Positions 28,558 to 35,903 are shown, counted from the first letter of the stretch. The stretch is DNA of 64,000 nt from Streptococcus oralis (GCF_021497885.1 NZ_CP046523.1:1221501-1285500); one strand, 5' to 3'. Translations and numbers: made by a program. The notes: a model not told the origin generated them from the letters alone.

Positions 28558-29703
28558 TTAAAAGAACCCCCAGTTAGATTTGGAATATTTTTTATTCTGT
28601 GTCACATAAAAATAAATAAAATGAATGGCTATAGCTAGAGCTAAAATGGTTGTTATACTCACTACTATTATAGGATTAGAAGCAAAGATTAAAGAGAGAA
28701 TCAAGGCAGCCAGATAGAGTGTCGCTTGGACACAGTAGTAACTTTTCGAATAGCGAAGATAGTGTTTGTTATAGGGCCCATTTACTAGGACAGCAGCTTG
28801 AAAGAGGCCAAATCCGATATAAGAGAAGCTGGTTGCAAAGAGACGATTAGCTTCAGGATTCTGAAGAAAACTCATCGATACAGTCAGCATCATAAGTCCA
28901 ATGAAAATAGGATAGTGACTGTAAATTAGAAATAGTCCCTTTTGATTAGATTTTTCATCAATAGCATGGTCGAATTGACCAAAATAAAACAAGAACAGAG
29001 AAATCATAATAATGAAATAAAGAACCGAATAAATCGAGAAATTCTCGATTGTAAAGAAGTTAGCTAGATTCGTAATCATCTCTCCAAACGTAATAATGAC
29101 AAGAAGGGAGATGCGCTCGATTAAATGGGGGAGATTTACCTGGTAATGCTTATCTTTATTAAGCAAGATACTTGGCATAATAAATGTTAGCAGAATACTA
29201 GCATAAAGGATATAGACTCCAATGTAAATAGGAAGAAGAGCTGCTAGATAGATTTCTAAACTTCGTAGACCTGTTATCCATAGAAAACCTTTGATACTTT
29301 CCCTATGAACATTATCGGTTGATTTTCTAAAAAATTCAACCAAATATTGAAAAAATAAGGTAAGGGTTAATGTACCAATAGCCCAACAGAGATAATGAAA
29401 ATATTGTTGCCAATCAGGTCCAATCATATTGGCTATAAAGAGTAAAAGTCCCATTTTGATAAACATGATTACTATGTTAAATAAAGAGTTCTTTCCATAG
29501 CGATTGGTATAATCGGTTTGAATCATCCAGGAATCGATGAGAAAGAAAATAGCAATGAAAAAATCAAGGAAAGAATTCCAAGTCAAAATACCGTTATGAA
29601 GATGGTCGATTAAAGTAGTTACTTTTGAAATTGCAAAAACAAAAACTAGGTCATAAAAAAGTTCTGAAAATTCTACACGTTTATGTTTAATAAGAGTTGT
29701 CAT
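28558..29703 (-). CDS. LtrA family low-temperature-requirement membrane protein
   Basis: A 381-residue polytopic protein with about ten hydrophobic helices. The N-terminal VEFSELFYDLVFVFAISKVT is the LtrA (PF06772) signature (ELFFDLVFV), and LIERISLLVIITFGEMI near residue 195 is the second conserved block. LtrA was named from Listeria, where loss impairs growth in the cold; the biochemical function is unknown. It lies inside the integrated element, next to the left end and IS debris, so it is cargo. The composition is AT-rich relative to the flanking chromosome. Confidence 0.85.
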   Translation of the reverse strand: MTTLIKHKRVEFSELFYDLVFVFAISKVTTLIDHLHNGILTWNSFLDFFIAIFFLIDSWMIQTDYTNRYGKNSLFNIVIMFIKMGLLLFIANMIGPDWQQYFHYLCWAIGTLTLTLFFQYLVEFFRKSTDNVHRESIKGFLWITGLRSLEIYLAALLPIYIGVYILYASILLTFIMPSILLNKDKHYQVNLPHLIERISLLVIITFGEMITNLANFFTIENFSIYSVLYFIIMISLFLFYFGQFDHAIDEKSNQKGLFLIYSHYPIFIGLMMLTVSMSFLQNPEANRLFATSFSYIGFGLFQAAVLVNGPYNKHYLRYSKSYYCVQATLYLAALILSLIFASNPIIVVSITTILALAIAIHFIYFYVTQNKKYSKSNWGFF

Positions 29704-29890
29704 CTTAAGTCCTTTCTATTCTAGAAGTACAATTTATTATAACAGAAAATGGTAATGAGAGAAAAGGAGATGCTTAAATAACTTCATGTGACGCGAATTG
29801 TCAAAACCTTGGAGCACATTTACCTCATGTACCAACTCACAGGCAGAGTGTTTGATGATTGATAATGAAGAATAAGATTTTACAATAGAA

Positions 29891-29915
29891 AAGCGAGGAT
29901 ATCCTCGCTTTTTTT
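29891..29915. terminator. Palindromic terminator, copy 1
   Basis: The perfect palindrome AAGCGAGGAT/ATCCTCGCTT is followed by a T-run. A near copy, GCGAGG-TTAT-CCTCGC, occurs at 31621-31636 beyond the second XRE copy. The terminator was therefore duplicated together with the gene. Confidence 0.75.
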
Positions 29916-29917
29916 AT

Positions 29918-30339
29918 TTAATCTAATAGCTCCTTATTTTCAATTAAGAGCTCTAGTGGAGATTTATCTCTTGCTTCAATAAAACCAGGTTCATATTGGG
30001 TATGAAGTGTTCTTTTCTGAGAAGTTGGATCAATATACAACTCTTTTCCATCTTCTGTGTATAGTTGGTTGCCTCTTGTTAGGTAAAGTAAATCCTCTAA
30101 GTACTGTCCATCAGTATGTAGGAAATGCTCGATGTATTTGACAGCTTTTAAGATTTCACTTACTTTATCAGAGTATTCATTAGATTCAAGAACACTCTTT
30201 TCTAACTCAATCTCTTTACTCGTTCCAAAGAGTTGGGTTGGAGTTGCATTAAAATATTCTGCTATCTTATCCAAATTTGCAAAGGTAGGATAGCTTTTTT
30301 GTTTTTCGTAATCAGAGATGGACTGTTTACCGATTCCTA
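29918..30339 (-). pseudogene. Truncated duplicate of the XRE regulator
   Basis: Nearly identical in DNA to the end of the intact regulator at 31642-32154. The reading frame stays open through the C-terminal domain, from the recognition helix to NKELLD. Homology stops abruptly at 30339, within the helix-turn-helix, leaving off about the first 30 residues (start codon, helix 1 and helix 2). Without these it cannot bind DNA, although an internal ATG at 30274 could allow a C-terminal fragment of 118 residues. The break point abuts IS-derived sequence. Confidence 0.85.
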
Positions 30340-30477
30340 ATTACCTCAGTCTCTTCAGTCTGTTAATTTTTTTTCGAAAATTTCTCTCATTAGTTAAATT
30401 AAATGGTTCTTTTCAATTAAGTTTTAACTTCTATCTGGTAAGTAAAAGGAAAAATAATACCCGTGGTGCTAGTTAAA

Positions 30478-30628
30478 CTCAAAATACAAGAAAAGCCTAA
30501 AAGGACTATACTGTAAGTGACAAAACAAAACAGGAGGATAGTCCAAATGAGCCACTTACATTAGTCCTGTGAAATACAGAACTAAATCCTTCACTTAAAT
30601 TACTTGTCTAACTTTTTGGGGTCAGTAC
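30478..30628 (+). mobile_element. IS remnants: transposase 5' end and IS150-group terminal repeat
   Basis: An AGGAGG followed by ATGAGCCACTTACAT and a stop (from 30548) looks like the start of an IS30-type transposase (MSHLHLT...) broken after five codons. Next to it, GTCTAACTTTTTGGGGTCAGTACA (ending at about 30628; 20-base core GACCCCAAAAAGTTAGAC in reverse) resembles the terminal inverted repeat of IS150-group IS3 elements, which end TGTACTGACCC. No intact transposase remains. Confidence 0.5.
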
Positions 30629-30838
30629 AAACAGTGCTTTTTTTGTTGAAATCGCAAAGAATCTAAGCTTTCTTTTTGCAGATAACATTCGCTCTTTTAT
30701 TTTCGGTATGATTGAGTCGATGCCCCGTTCTCGACCGGTTATTATTGCAACTTATCGAATGCTAGAGCACTATGCCATCACTTTTTGGAAGAATACTTGG
30801 AGCAATTCTACGCAGAATGGAATGCGAAAAAGTGATAG
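30629..30838 (+). pseudogene. Fragment of an unidentified gene, frameshifted
   Basis: The plus strand reads FFVEIAKNLSFLFADNIRSF and on to ATYRMLEHYA, then continues best in another frame as HHFLEEYLEQFYAEWNAKK before a stop. That suggests a one-base indel in an old coding fragment. No start or promoter is present. I do not recognise the family. A terminator hairpin (AAAAAGCTG/CAGCTTTTTT, 30850-30881) follows. Confidence 0.5.
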
Positions 30839-30849
30839 TTAAAGAGACG

Positions 30850-30881
30850 AAAAAGCTGAGAATATGATTTCCCAGCTTTTT
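30850..30881. terminator. Bidirectional terminator before the HdeD-family gene
   Basis: Arms AAAAAGCTG and CAGCTTTTTT flank a short AT-rich loop. The hairpin could end the HdeD-family transcript on the minus strand and readthrough from the left on the plus strand. Confidence 0.7.
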
Positions 30882-30907
30882 TGAATGCGATAGAAATAGC
30901 AACTAGA

Positions 30908-31423
30908 CTATTTACGAAAGGCCTCAATAATGTAGGTGAAGCCAGTAACTAAAAATGCAAAGGCATTGACATAAACGACAAAGACACTTGTAGCCACTGG
31001 ATTGAACAGAATCACTAGACCTAGTAAAAATGCAAGCAAGGCTACCCACGTGATATTGCTACCAATAATAGGGAAAATCAATCCTAGACGAATGCCTTTA
31101 ATGAAGGCAATAATGGCTTCTACAATTAACCAAATTCCTACAATGGTCGGAATGACGACCGGCAGGGTCACAAAGCCATAAGCAACGAGGTAAAGAGCTA
31201 AGAGAAGACTAACAAACCCTTGGAAAAGATAAACAGGTGAGCGAAGCTCTTTTGGTGCAGAGAAATAGCCTAAAATAGCTGCTATAGAAGAAACCAGTAA
31301 ACCAAATGCAATCCACCAGCTGTAAGCAACAAGATTAGCTACTGGGTTTGTAAATAGGAAAAGTCCTAAAAGGGCAAAAACAACTCCTGCAAGGAATAGC
31401 AGTAAACGATTAGAAAATTTCAT
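30908..31423 (-). CDS. HdeD family (DUF308) membrane protein
   Basis: A 171-residue protein with six regularly spaced hydrophobic helices, as in HdeD/DUF308 proteins. Each half has a G-x-x-x-x-x-N-P turn (LFLFTNPVANLVAY and VILFNPVATSVFVV), showing the internal duplication of the family. E. coli HdeD is linked to acid resistance; the role here is unknown. The ATG at 31423 is chosen because GGAGG lies eight bases before it. A near-consensus promoter (TTGACA, 17 bases, TACAAT) precedes it. Cargo of the integrated element. Confidence 0.85.
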   Translation of the reverse strand: MKFSNRLLLFLAGVVFALLGLFLFTNPVANLVAYSWWIAFGLLVSSIAAILGYFSAPKELRSPVYLFQGFVSLLLALYLVAYGFVTLPVVIPTIVGIWLIVEAIIAFIKGIRLGLIFPIIGSNITWVALLAFLLGLVILFNPVATSVFVVYVNAFAFLVTGFTYIIEAFRK

Positions 31424-31462
31424 TTCAATACCTCCGATATAGTATAGTTTGATATTAAAGTT

Positions 31463-31491
31463 ATTGTACCTCTTTTTATAAAAAATGTCAA
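31463..31491 (-). promoter_or_regulatory. Promoter of the HdeD-family gene
   Basis: On the minus strand, TTGACA (31486-31491) and TACAAT (31463-31468) are exactly 17 bases apart, about 40 bases before the chosen ATG. This is one of the best consensus promoters in the window, so the cargo gene is likely well expressed. Confidence 0.8.
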
Positions 31492-31641
31492 TAAAATAAA
31501 TAGACAACTTGGAAGTTTCAGTCTGGATCGCAAAAAGAAAAGGTGTTTTCGCTCCTTTTCACAGATTGAAGACAAAGTCCTTATAAAAGTGTCTTCTAAA
31601 GATTTTAACTTCAATCTGAAGCGAGGTTATCCTCGCTTTTT

Positions 31642-32154
31642 CTATTTATCAAACAATTCCTTATTTTCAATTAAGAGTTCTAGTGGAGATTTATCCCTTG
31701 CTACAATAAAACCAGGTTCATATTGGTTATGAAGTGTTCTTTTCTGAGAAGTTGGATCAATATACAACTCATCTCCATCTTCTGTGTATAGTTGGTTGCC
31801 TCTTGTTAAGTAAAGTAAATCCTCTAAGTACTGTCCATCAGTTTCTAGAAAATCTTCGATGTATTTGACAGCTTTTAAAATCTCACTTACTTTATCAGAG
31901 TATTCATTAGATTCAAGAACACTCTTTTCTAACTCAATCTCTTTACTAGTTCCAAATAGTTGGGTTGGAGTTGCATTAAAATATTCTGCTATCTTATCCA
32001 AATTTGCAAAGGTAGGATAGCTTTTTTGTTTTTCATAATCAGAGATGGACTGTTTACCAATTCCTAAATCTTCAGCTAGTTGAGTTTGACTTACTCCTTT
32101 TTCTATGCGTAGGCGTGCCAAATTGGGTCCAAAATTTTGAATAATAAAGGTCAT
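31642..32154 (-). CDS. XRE-family transcriptional regulator of the element
   Basis: A 170-residue regulator. The N-terminal HTH_3 domain (about 8-65) has NLARLRIEKGVSQTQLAEDLGIGKQSISDYEKQ. The C-terminal domain (about 75-170) is helical and acidic, of unknown fold, and probably oligomerises or senses a signal. It is transcribed away from the Rep-like gene across a 430-base region holding a perfect 12+12 bp palindrome and several TAA(A)CTTA half-sites. That is the layout of a repressor controlling itself and the replication/transfer genes. A truncated near-identical copy lies at 29918-30339. Confidence 0.88.
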   Translation of the reverse strand: MTFIIQNFGPNLARLRIEKGVSQTQLAEDLGIGKQSISDYEKQKSYPTFANLDKIAEYFNATPTQLFGTSKEIELEKSVLESNEYSDKVSEILKAVKYIEDFLETDGQYLEDLLYLTRGNQLYTEDGDELYIDPTSQKRTLHNQYEPGFIVARDKSPLELLIENKELFDK

Positions 32155-32177
32155 GGGAAACTCCTATTTTTATTTTT

Positions 32178-32302
32178 AACTTATTTTATCACCTATAAAC
32201 TTACAAATCAAGTTTTTAGTTGACTGCCCCAAATATTTTTTATAAAATATATTTATAACTTATTTATAAGTTATAAATGATACAAAATGGTTCGTAAGTT
32301 TA
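32178..32302. promoter_or_regulatory. Operator-like palindrome and half-sites between XRE and rep genes
   Basis: ATTTATAACTTA (32251-32262) and its exact complement TAAGTTATAAAT (32267-32278) flank TTTA, giving a 28-bp hyphenated palindrome. Related TAA(A)CTTA or TAAGTTTA half-sites occur at about 32178, 32196 and 32295. The spacing around the regulator's own promoter suggests XRE operators. The AT-richness also fits a DNA-unwinding region. Confidence 0.6.
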
Positions 32303-32365
32303 GGATAGTGAGTGAGGAGGAAGTTGAGGAAGAGACTATGACTTATGACTATTCGAAGCTTTGGA

Positions 32366-32484
32366 GCTAGAAATTGTGTGGACAAGGACAAGGGACGAGC
32401 CTGACGGGAAGTCAGGCGAAGTCCTGCAGAGTGCCGTCCAGACAATTTCTAGCCAAGCAAAAGCTGGCTATTCTAACAGCCAGC
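32366..32484 (+). other. Candidate oriT/origin or structured RNA: nested stem-loops before rep
   Basis: An 18-bp outer stem with one mismatch (32366-32383 with 32436-32453) encloses a five-base stem (AGGAC/GTCCT) and a seven-base hairpin (GCCTGAC/GTCAGGC, 32399-32417). It is followed by a perfect hairpin GCTGGCT-ATTCTAAC-AGCCAGC (32463-32484). In the last, CTAAC-A sits against the right arm, as I recall for the nick-site hairpins of Tn916 and ICEBs1, whose MobT-type relaxases belong to the same Rep_trans family as the downstream gene. An RNA-level role in controlling rep is an alternative. Confidence 0.6.
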
Positions 32485-32588
32485 AAAAAGGGACACTTAG
32501 GACAACGTCCAAAGAACGACGGAACGAGCAAACGTTGATTTGACGGTGTTTCTGAGGACTAAAAAATCTAAAAGAAAGGGGGACAATT

Positions 32589-33566
32589 TTGTTGGTTTCT
32601 ATACAAGATTTAAGAAGCATTCAAGAACGATGTGAAATAGGAGAATTAGTACAGAGGTTAGATGTCAGTATTGATAGACTAACGGTTATCTGGGATACAG
32701 ATACTGATTCCCTAAGACGGATTTTCAAAAATCTGAAACAGGCAATAAGTACAAGAGTTGATTCATTTGAAATATATGATAATGTTCGAGATGATGTCTT
32801 TACTTTAGCTAAAGTTTTTAATGAGTATGATTCTATCAATATTATATTTTTTCAATTATCCACTTATGGAGGTGAACAATTGATTCGAATTGATTTCAAT
32901 CCTAATACTTTAAAAGAATTTGATGGAATGAAAGTATGGAGGCAATTAATGTACTTTGCTAGATTGAATTCATTGACAGTACGTTTGTCTCGTTTTGATT
33001 TGGCATTTGACATTTTCAATAGGCCTGAAATCGTTAATTTGCAACATATTAAAGGTGGTGTTACCCATAAGGTCTTCTATGGTAGAGGGGGTGAATTAGA
33101 GACGAAATATTGGGGTTCTAGCGGTAGTAATGTACAAGTTAGGTTATATGATAAGAATAAAGAAATCATTGCTCACAAGCGCGATGAGAAGCTAGATTTG
33201 GCTGTAAATCCGTTTTGGTGGAGACTGGAATTCCAACTTAGAACCAAAGCGATTGGTGAGGAGATGGTCCAAGATGTTATGAATCGACTTGATAATTTCG
33301 GATTTTATAAGCTAGAACATATTCGAGTGGAGCAAAGAGCATTTACAATTATCTTTCTCAACAATCCTGAACTGTTATCATTGGCTTTTCCAAATTTAAA
33401 ATCAGACAGCATCAAAAAGAAAAAAACAAGAGTCCGCAAACTATTGAGAGAAGAAACGAACCAATTTGCGGAAGAATTAAAAGAAGTATTAATACAGAAT
33501 CTCCCTAAATTAAATGCAGAATTACAACTACTTGTAGGCGAGTTTCTGAATTTAGAAAATAAATAA
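32589..33566 (+). CDS. Rep_trans / MobT-like replication initiator or relaxase
   Basis: A 325-residue protein of the Rep_trans (PF02486) type, covering pT181-like Rep and MobT relaxases. Key blocks are SRFDLAFD (about 136-143, the metal-binding R-x-D-x-A-x-D strand) and TKYWGSSGSNVQVRLYDKNKE (about 174-194), matching the usual E-T-x-Y-x-G-S...R-x-Y-D-K-x-x-E with the candidate catalytic tyrosine. The start is TTG, preceded by AAGGGGG. It could nick the hairpin region upstream to start rolling-circle replication or mobilization. A 12-base gap separates it from the DUF3173-type gene, so rep-xis-int are one unit. Confidence 0.8.
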   Translation: MLVSIQDLRSIQERCEIGELVQRLDVSIDRLTVIWDTDTDSLRRIFKNLKQAISTRVDSFEIYDNVRDDVFTLAKVFNEYDSINIIFFQLSTYGGEQLIRIDFNPNTLKEFDGMKVWRQLMYFARLNSLTVRLSRFDLAFDIFNRPEIVNLQHIKGGVTHKVFYGRGGELETKYWGSSGSNVQVRLYDKNKEIIAHKRDEKLDLAVNPFWWRLEFQLRTKAIGEEMVQDVMNRLDNFGFYKLEHIRVEQRAFTIIFLNNPELLSLAFPNLKSDSIKKKKTRVRKLLREETNQFAEELKEVLIQNLPKLNAELQLLVGEFLNLENK

Positions 33567-33577
33567 GGAGGATAACT

Positions 33578-33766
33578 ATGGACAATAATTTAATTAGTAA
33601 CAAAGAATTAATTGAAATGGGCTATCGCCCTCATACGGCGAATGATATCATTCATCAGGCAAGAGAATTACTTGTCTCACGAGGCTATACATTTTATAAT
33701 CGCAAACGTTTGATGGTTGTTCCAAAAAGTGTTGTAAATGAGATTCTAGGAACTGAGGTGGCGTAA
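33578..33766 (+). CDS. DUF3173-type excisionase-like small protein
   Basis: A 62-residue protein, MDNNLISNKELIEMGYRPHT at the start, resembling the DUF3173 family found beside integrases of streptococcal mobile elements. The sequence suggests a MerR/excisionase-like winged helix-turn-helix (ISNKELIEMGYRPHTANDII) followed by a basic tail. A strong AAGGAGG precedes the ATG. It sits one base before the integrase start codon. A role as recombination directionality factor is inferred from size and position. Confidence 0.75.
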   Translation: MDNNLISNKELIEMGYRPHTANDIIHQARELLVSRGYTFYNRKRLMVVPKSVVNEILGTEVA

Positions 33767-33767
33767 T

Positions 33768-34907
33768 ATGGCAAGTGTTCGTTATCGAAAGCGAGGAGAT
33801 AGTAATTTATGGACCTATGAAATTCGTAGCGAAGGGAAAACTGTTGTTCATAATAGCGGTTTTAAAACAAAAAAACTTGCAGAGTCAGAAGCTGAACCGA
33901 TTCTGCAAGAACTTCGTTTAGGAAAAAGAATTTCTAGAGATATTTCTCTTGTAGATCTGTATCAAGAATGGCTTGAACTAAAAATTCTACCGAGTAGTAG
34001 GTCGGAAGAGACAAAGAAAAAATATCTTCTCCGTAAAAACACAATTGAAAGATTATTTGGAAATAAAAAAGTCACTCAAATTCGTGCGAGTGAATACCAA
34101 AGAATTATGAATAAGTATGGACAAACAGTTGGTAGAAATTTTCTTGGTAGATTGAATACTGGGATTCATCAGAGCATCCAAATGGCAATTGCAGACAAAG
34201 TTCTAATAGATGATTTTACACAACATGTCGAGTTATTTTCATCCAAAGAACAACAGATGACAGAAGAGAAATATTTACATACAGAAAAGGACTATCTGGA
34301 TTTACTTTTAGCAGTAAAGAGAAAATTTGATTACCAACGTTCAATTGTTCCTTATATTGTCTATTTTCTATTAAAAACAGGCATGAGGTTTGGAGAGTTA
34401 ATAGCGTTAACTTGGAATGAAGTTGACTTTGACAGAGGACTGCTAAAAACATATAGGAGGTTTAATACCCTTTCTCATAAATTTGTCCCTCCAAAAAATA
34501 AAACGTCTATTCGGATGGTACCGATAGACGAAGAATGTATTAAGATATTACAAGTCCTAAAAATTGAACAGGAGAAGGCTAATAAAGAGCTAGGAATCAA
34601 GAATAGGTATAAAATGATTTTTCAGCATTATGGATATATTCACTTGGTACCAGATATTGCAAGTGTCAATAAAGCTTTGAGTGTTCTTTTAAATGAATTA
34701 GATATTTATCCAATTATCACGACAAAAGGAGCACGTCATACCTATGGAAGCTACCTCTGGCACAAAGGATTTGACCTTGGAGTTATTGCAAAAATTCTAG
34801 GGCATAGAGATATTTCAATGTTAGTAGAAGTATATGGACACACTTTAGAAGAGAAAATTTTTGAAGAATTTAATCAAATTAGAGATGTTTGGAAAGATTG
34901 CTCATAA
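33768..34907 (+). CDS. int: Tyrosine recombinase (integrase)
   Basis: A 379-residue site-specific integrase. An N-terminal arm-binding domain (about 1-50, ASVRYRKRGDSNLWTYEIR) is followed by a SAM-like core-binding domain (about 60-150). The catalytic domain has R in TGMRFGELIALTW (about 206), H-x-x-R as ARHTYGSYLWHKG, the LGHRDISML box, and the nucleophile Tyr in EVYGHT near 358. It ends about 85 bases from the tRNA att site, the standard arrangement. All catalytic residues are present, so the element may still be able to move. Confidence 0.95.
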   Translation: MASVRYRKRGDSNLWTYEIRSEGKTVVHNSGFKTKKLAESEAEPILQELRLGKRISRDISLVDLYQEWLELKILPSSRSEETKKKYLLRKNTIERLFGNKKVTQIRASEYQRIMNKYGQTVGRNFLGRLNTGIHQSIQMAIADKVLIDDFTQHVELFSSKEQQMTEEKYLHTEKDYLDLLLAVKRKFDYQRSIVPYIVYFLLKTGMRFGELIALTWNEVDFDRGLLKTYRRFNTLSHKFVPPKNKTSIRMVPIDEECIKILQVLKIEQEKANKELGIKNRYKMIFQHYGYIHLVPDIASVNKALSVLLNELDIYPIITTKGARHTYGSYLWHKGFDLGVIAKILGHRDISMLVEVYGHTLEEKIFEEFNQIRDVWKDCS

Positions 34908-34914
34908 AAAAATG

Positions 34915-34935
34915 TGGGGCAAATGATGGGGCAAA
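34915..34935 (+). repeat. Right integrase arm-type repeats
   Basis: Two copies of TGGGGCAAA (34915-34923 and 34927-34935) lie in the same orientation as the pair at 28348-28368, between the int stop codon and the tRNA att core. Confidence 0.7.
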
Positions 34936-34993
34936 TCAGTTATAGACAAGCAAAAAAGCCTTATAAATCAAGGCTTTTTCCTGTTGATTTAGA

Positions 34994-35065
34994 TGCCCCC
35001 TGCAGGAATCGAACCTGCAACTACTCCTTAGGAGGGAGTTGTTATATCCATTGAACTAAGGGAGC
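34994..35065 (-). tRNA. tRNA-Arg (anticodon CCU)
   Basis: The minus strand folds as a 72-base tRNA. The acceptor stem is GCTCCCT/AGGGGGC (one G-T pair), the T-arm contains GGTTCGAATCC, and the anticodon stem is ACTCC/GGAGT with the seven-base loop CTCCTAA, giving anticodon CCT for AGG codons. CCA is not encoded. The gene is regenerated intact at the right edge of the integrated element; its 3' end (34994-35009) is the attachment core. Confidence 0.93.
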
Positions 35066-35071
35066 TAGAGA

Positions 35072-35100
35072 AAAACCCTGCTGGATAAGCAGAGTTTTTT
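35072..35100 (-). terminator. Terminator of rplS
   Basis: On the minus strand, AAACTCTGCT pairs with AGCAGGGTTT around a short loop, followed by T. It separates rplS from the downstream tRNA-Arg gene. Confidence 0.75.
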
Positions 35101-35107
35101 AGTCGAA

Positions 35108-35455
35108 TTAACGACGGATTTCTTTGATACGAGCTGCCTTACCTTGAAGTGCACGTAAGTAGTACAATTTCGCACGACGTACTTTACCGTAACGAACAAC
35201 TTCGATCTTTTCAACACGTGGAGTGTGGATTGGGAAGATACGCTCAACACCTACACCGTTAGAGATTTTACGAACTGTGTAGTTTTCTGAGATACCAGCA
35301 CCTTTACGTGCGATAACAACACCTTCAAAAATCTGGATACGTTCACGGTTACCTTCGACAACTTTCGCGTGTACACGAACTGTGTCACCAGGACGGAATG
35401 ATGGGATATCTGTACGAAGTTGACCTTCAGTCAAGCTTTGGATTAATGGATTCAT
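35108..35455 (-). CDS. rplS: Ribosomal protein L19
   Basis: A 115-residue large-subunit protein at the interface with the 30S subunit. [21 protein letters not shown] (about 21-41, key residues) and the C-terminal [20 protein letters not shown] are typical. Transcribed alone toward the tRNA-Arg gene. The 118 bases upstream may hold an L19-type leader. Confidence 0.97.
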
Positions 35456-35535
35456 TTTATTCTCCTATCTTTGTCAATCTTGAGGAATCCTCCTCAGCGG
35501 ATAAACTGTATTTTTGTGCGTCCATTACACACAAG
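35456..35535 (-). promoter_or_regulatory. rplS 5' untranslated region, candidate L19 leader
   Basis: Before the L19 start the minus strand has GACGCAC..., a GAGGAGGATTCCTC hairpin (GAGGA/TCCTC) and the ribosome-binding site TAGGAG. Firmicute rplS genes often have a small structured L19 leader. Here only position and the hairpin support it. Confidence 0.4.
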
Positions 35536-35573
35536 ATACAGTTTACCAAATTTCCACCTAAAAGTAAAGGAAT

Positions 35574-35903
35574 TTATAGCAGAATTCCTAAAAAAATTGC
35601 TAGAAAACCGCCTATATAAGTTAAGACTAAATAGCTATAAAATACCTTCTTGTCACTTAACAGTTTTTGCAGCTCGTCATTCAGAGTTGAAAAGGTCGTC
35701 AACCCACCACAGAAACCTGTCGCTAGAATAGCATAGACTTCCTTGGACTCCACATGATTGTAGAGCAAGCCAATCAAAAAACAACCGAGAAGATTGGCTA
35801 TGAGAGTTCCTAGGGGAAATTTAGAAGCTTGATTGTATCGGGAAAAGAAATACCGCACTAGGGCTCCGAAGCCGCAGGCGATTGCAAGATAGACGATTAC
35901 CAT
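35574..35903 (-). CDS. crcB: CrcB/Fluc fluoride channel, second copy
   Basis: A 109-residue, four-helix fluoride channel. GALVRYFFSRY (about 13-23) and TGFCGGLTTFSTLNDE (about 62-77, carrying the pore Phe and Thr residues) are the family signatures. It works as a dual-topology dimer exporting fluoride. It overlaps the other crcB gene by seven bases; paired genes in Gram-positives often make obligate heterodimers. No fluoride riboswitch is visible upstream of the operon. Confidence 0.93.
   Translation of the reverse strand: MVIVYLAIACGFGALVRYFFSRYNQASKFPLGTLIANLLGCFLIGLLYNHVESKEVYAILATGFCGGLTTFSTLNDELQKLLSDKKVFYSYLVLTYIGGFLAIFLGILL

Larger units (their letters stand above)
28234..35009. mobile_element. 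Integrated mobilizable/replicative element in tRNA-Arg(CCU)
   Basis: A 6.8-kb AT-rich island lies between two copies of the tRNA 3'-end sequence. It carries, from the right, a tyrosine integrase, a DUF3173-type small protein, a Rep_trans/MobT-like initiator, a structured origin-like region, a palindrome, an XRE regulator, an HdeD-family gene, IS debris, a truncated duplicate of the XRE gene and an LtrA-family gene. Paired TGGGGCAAA repeats occur near both ends. No conjugation, capsid or packaging genes are visible. That fits a mobilizable element or integrated plasmid rather than a full ICE or prophage. Boundaries rest on the 15/16 att match. Confidence 0.85.

Noticed and set aside
28234..35009. 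Prophage, conjugative ICE or CRISPR content in the island
   Set aside because: No capsid, terminase, lysis, type IV secretion or coupling-protein genes fit in the space, and no regularly spaced direct repeats are present.
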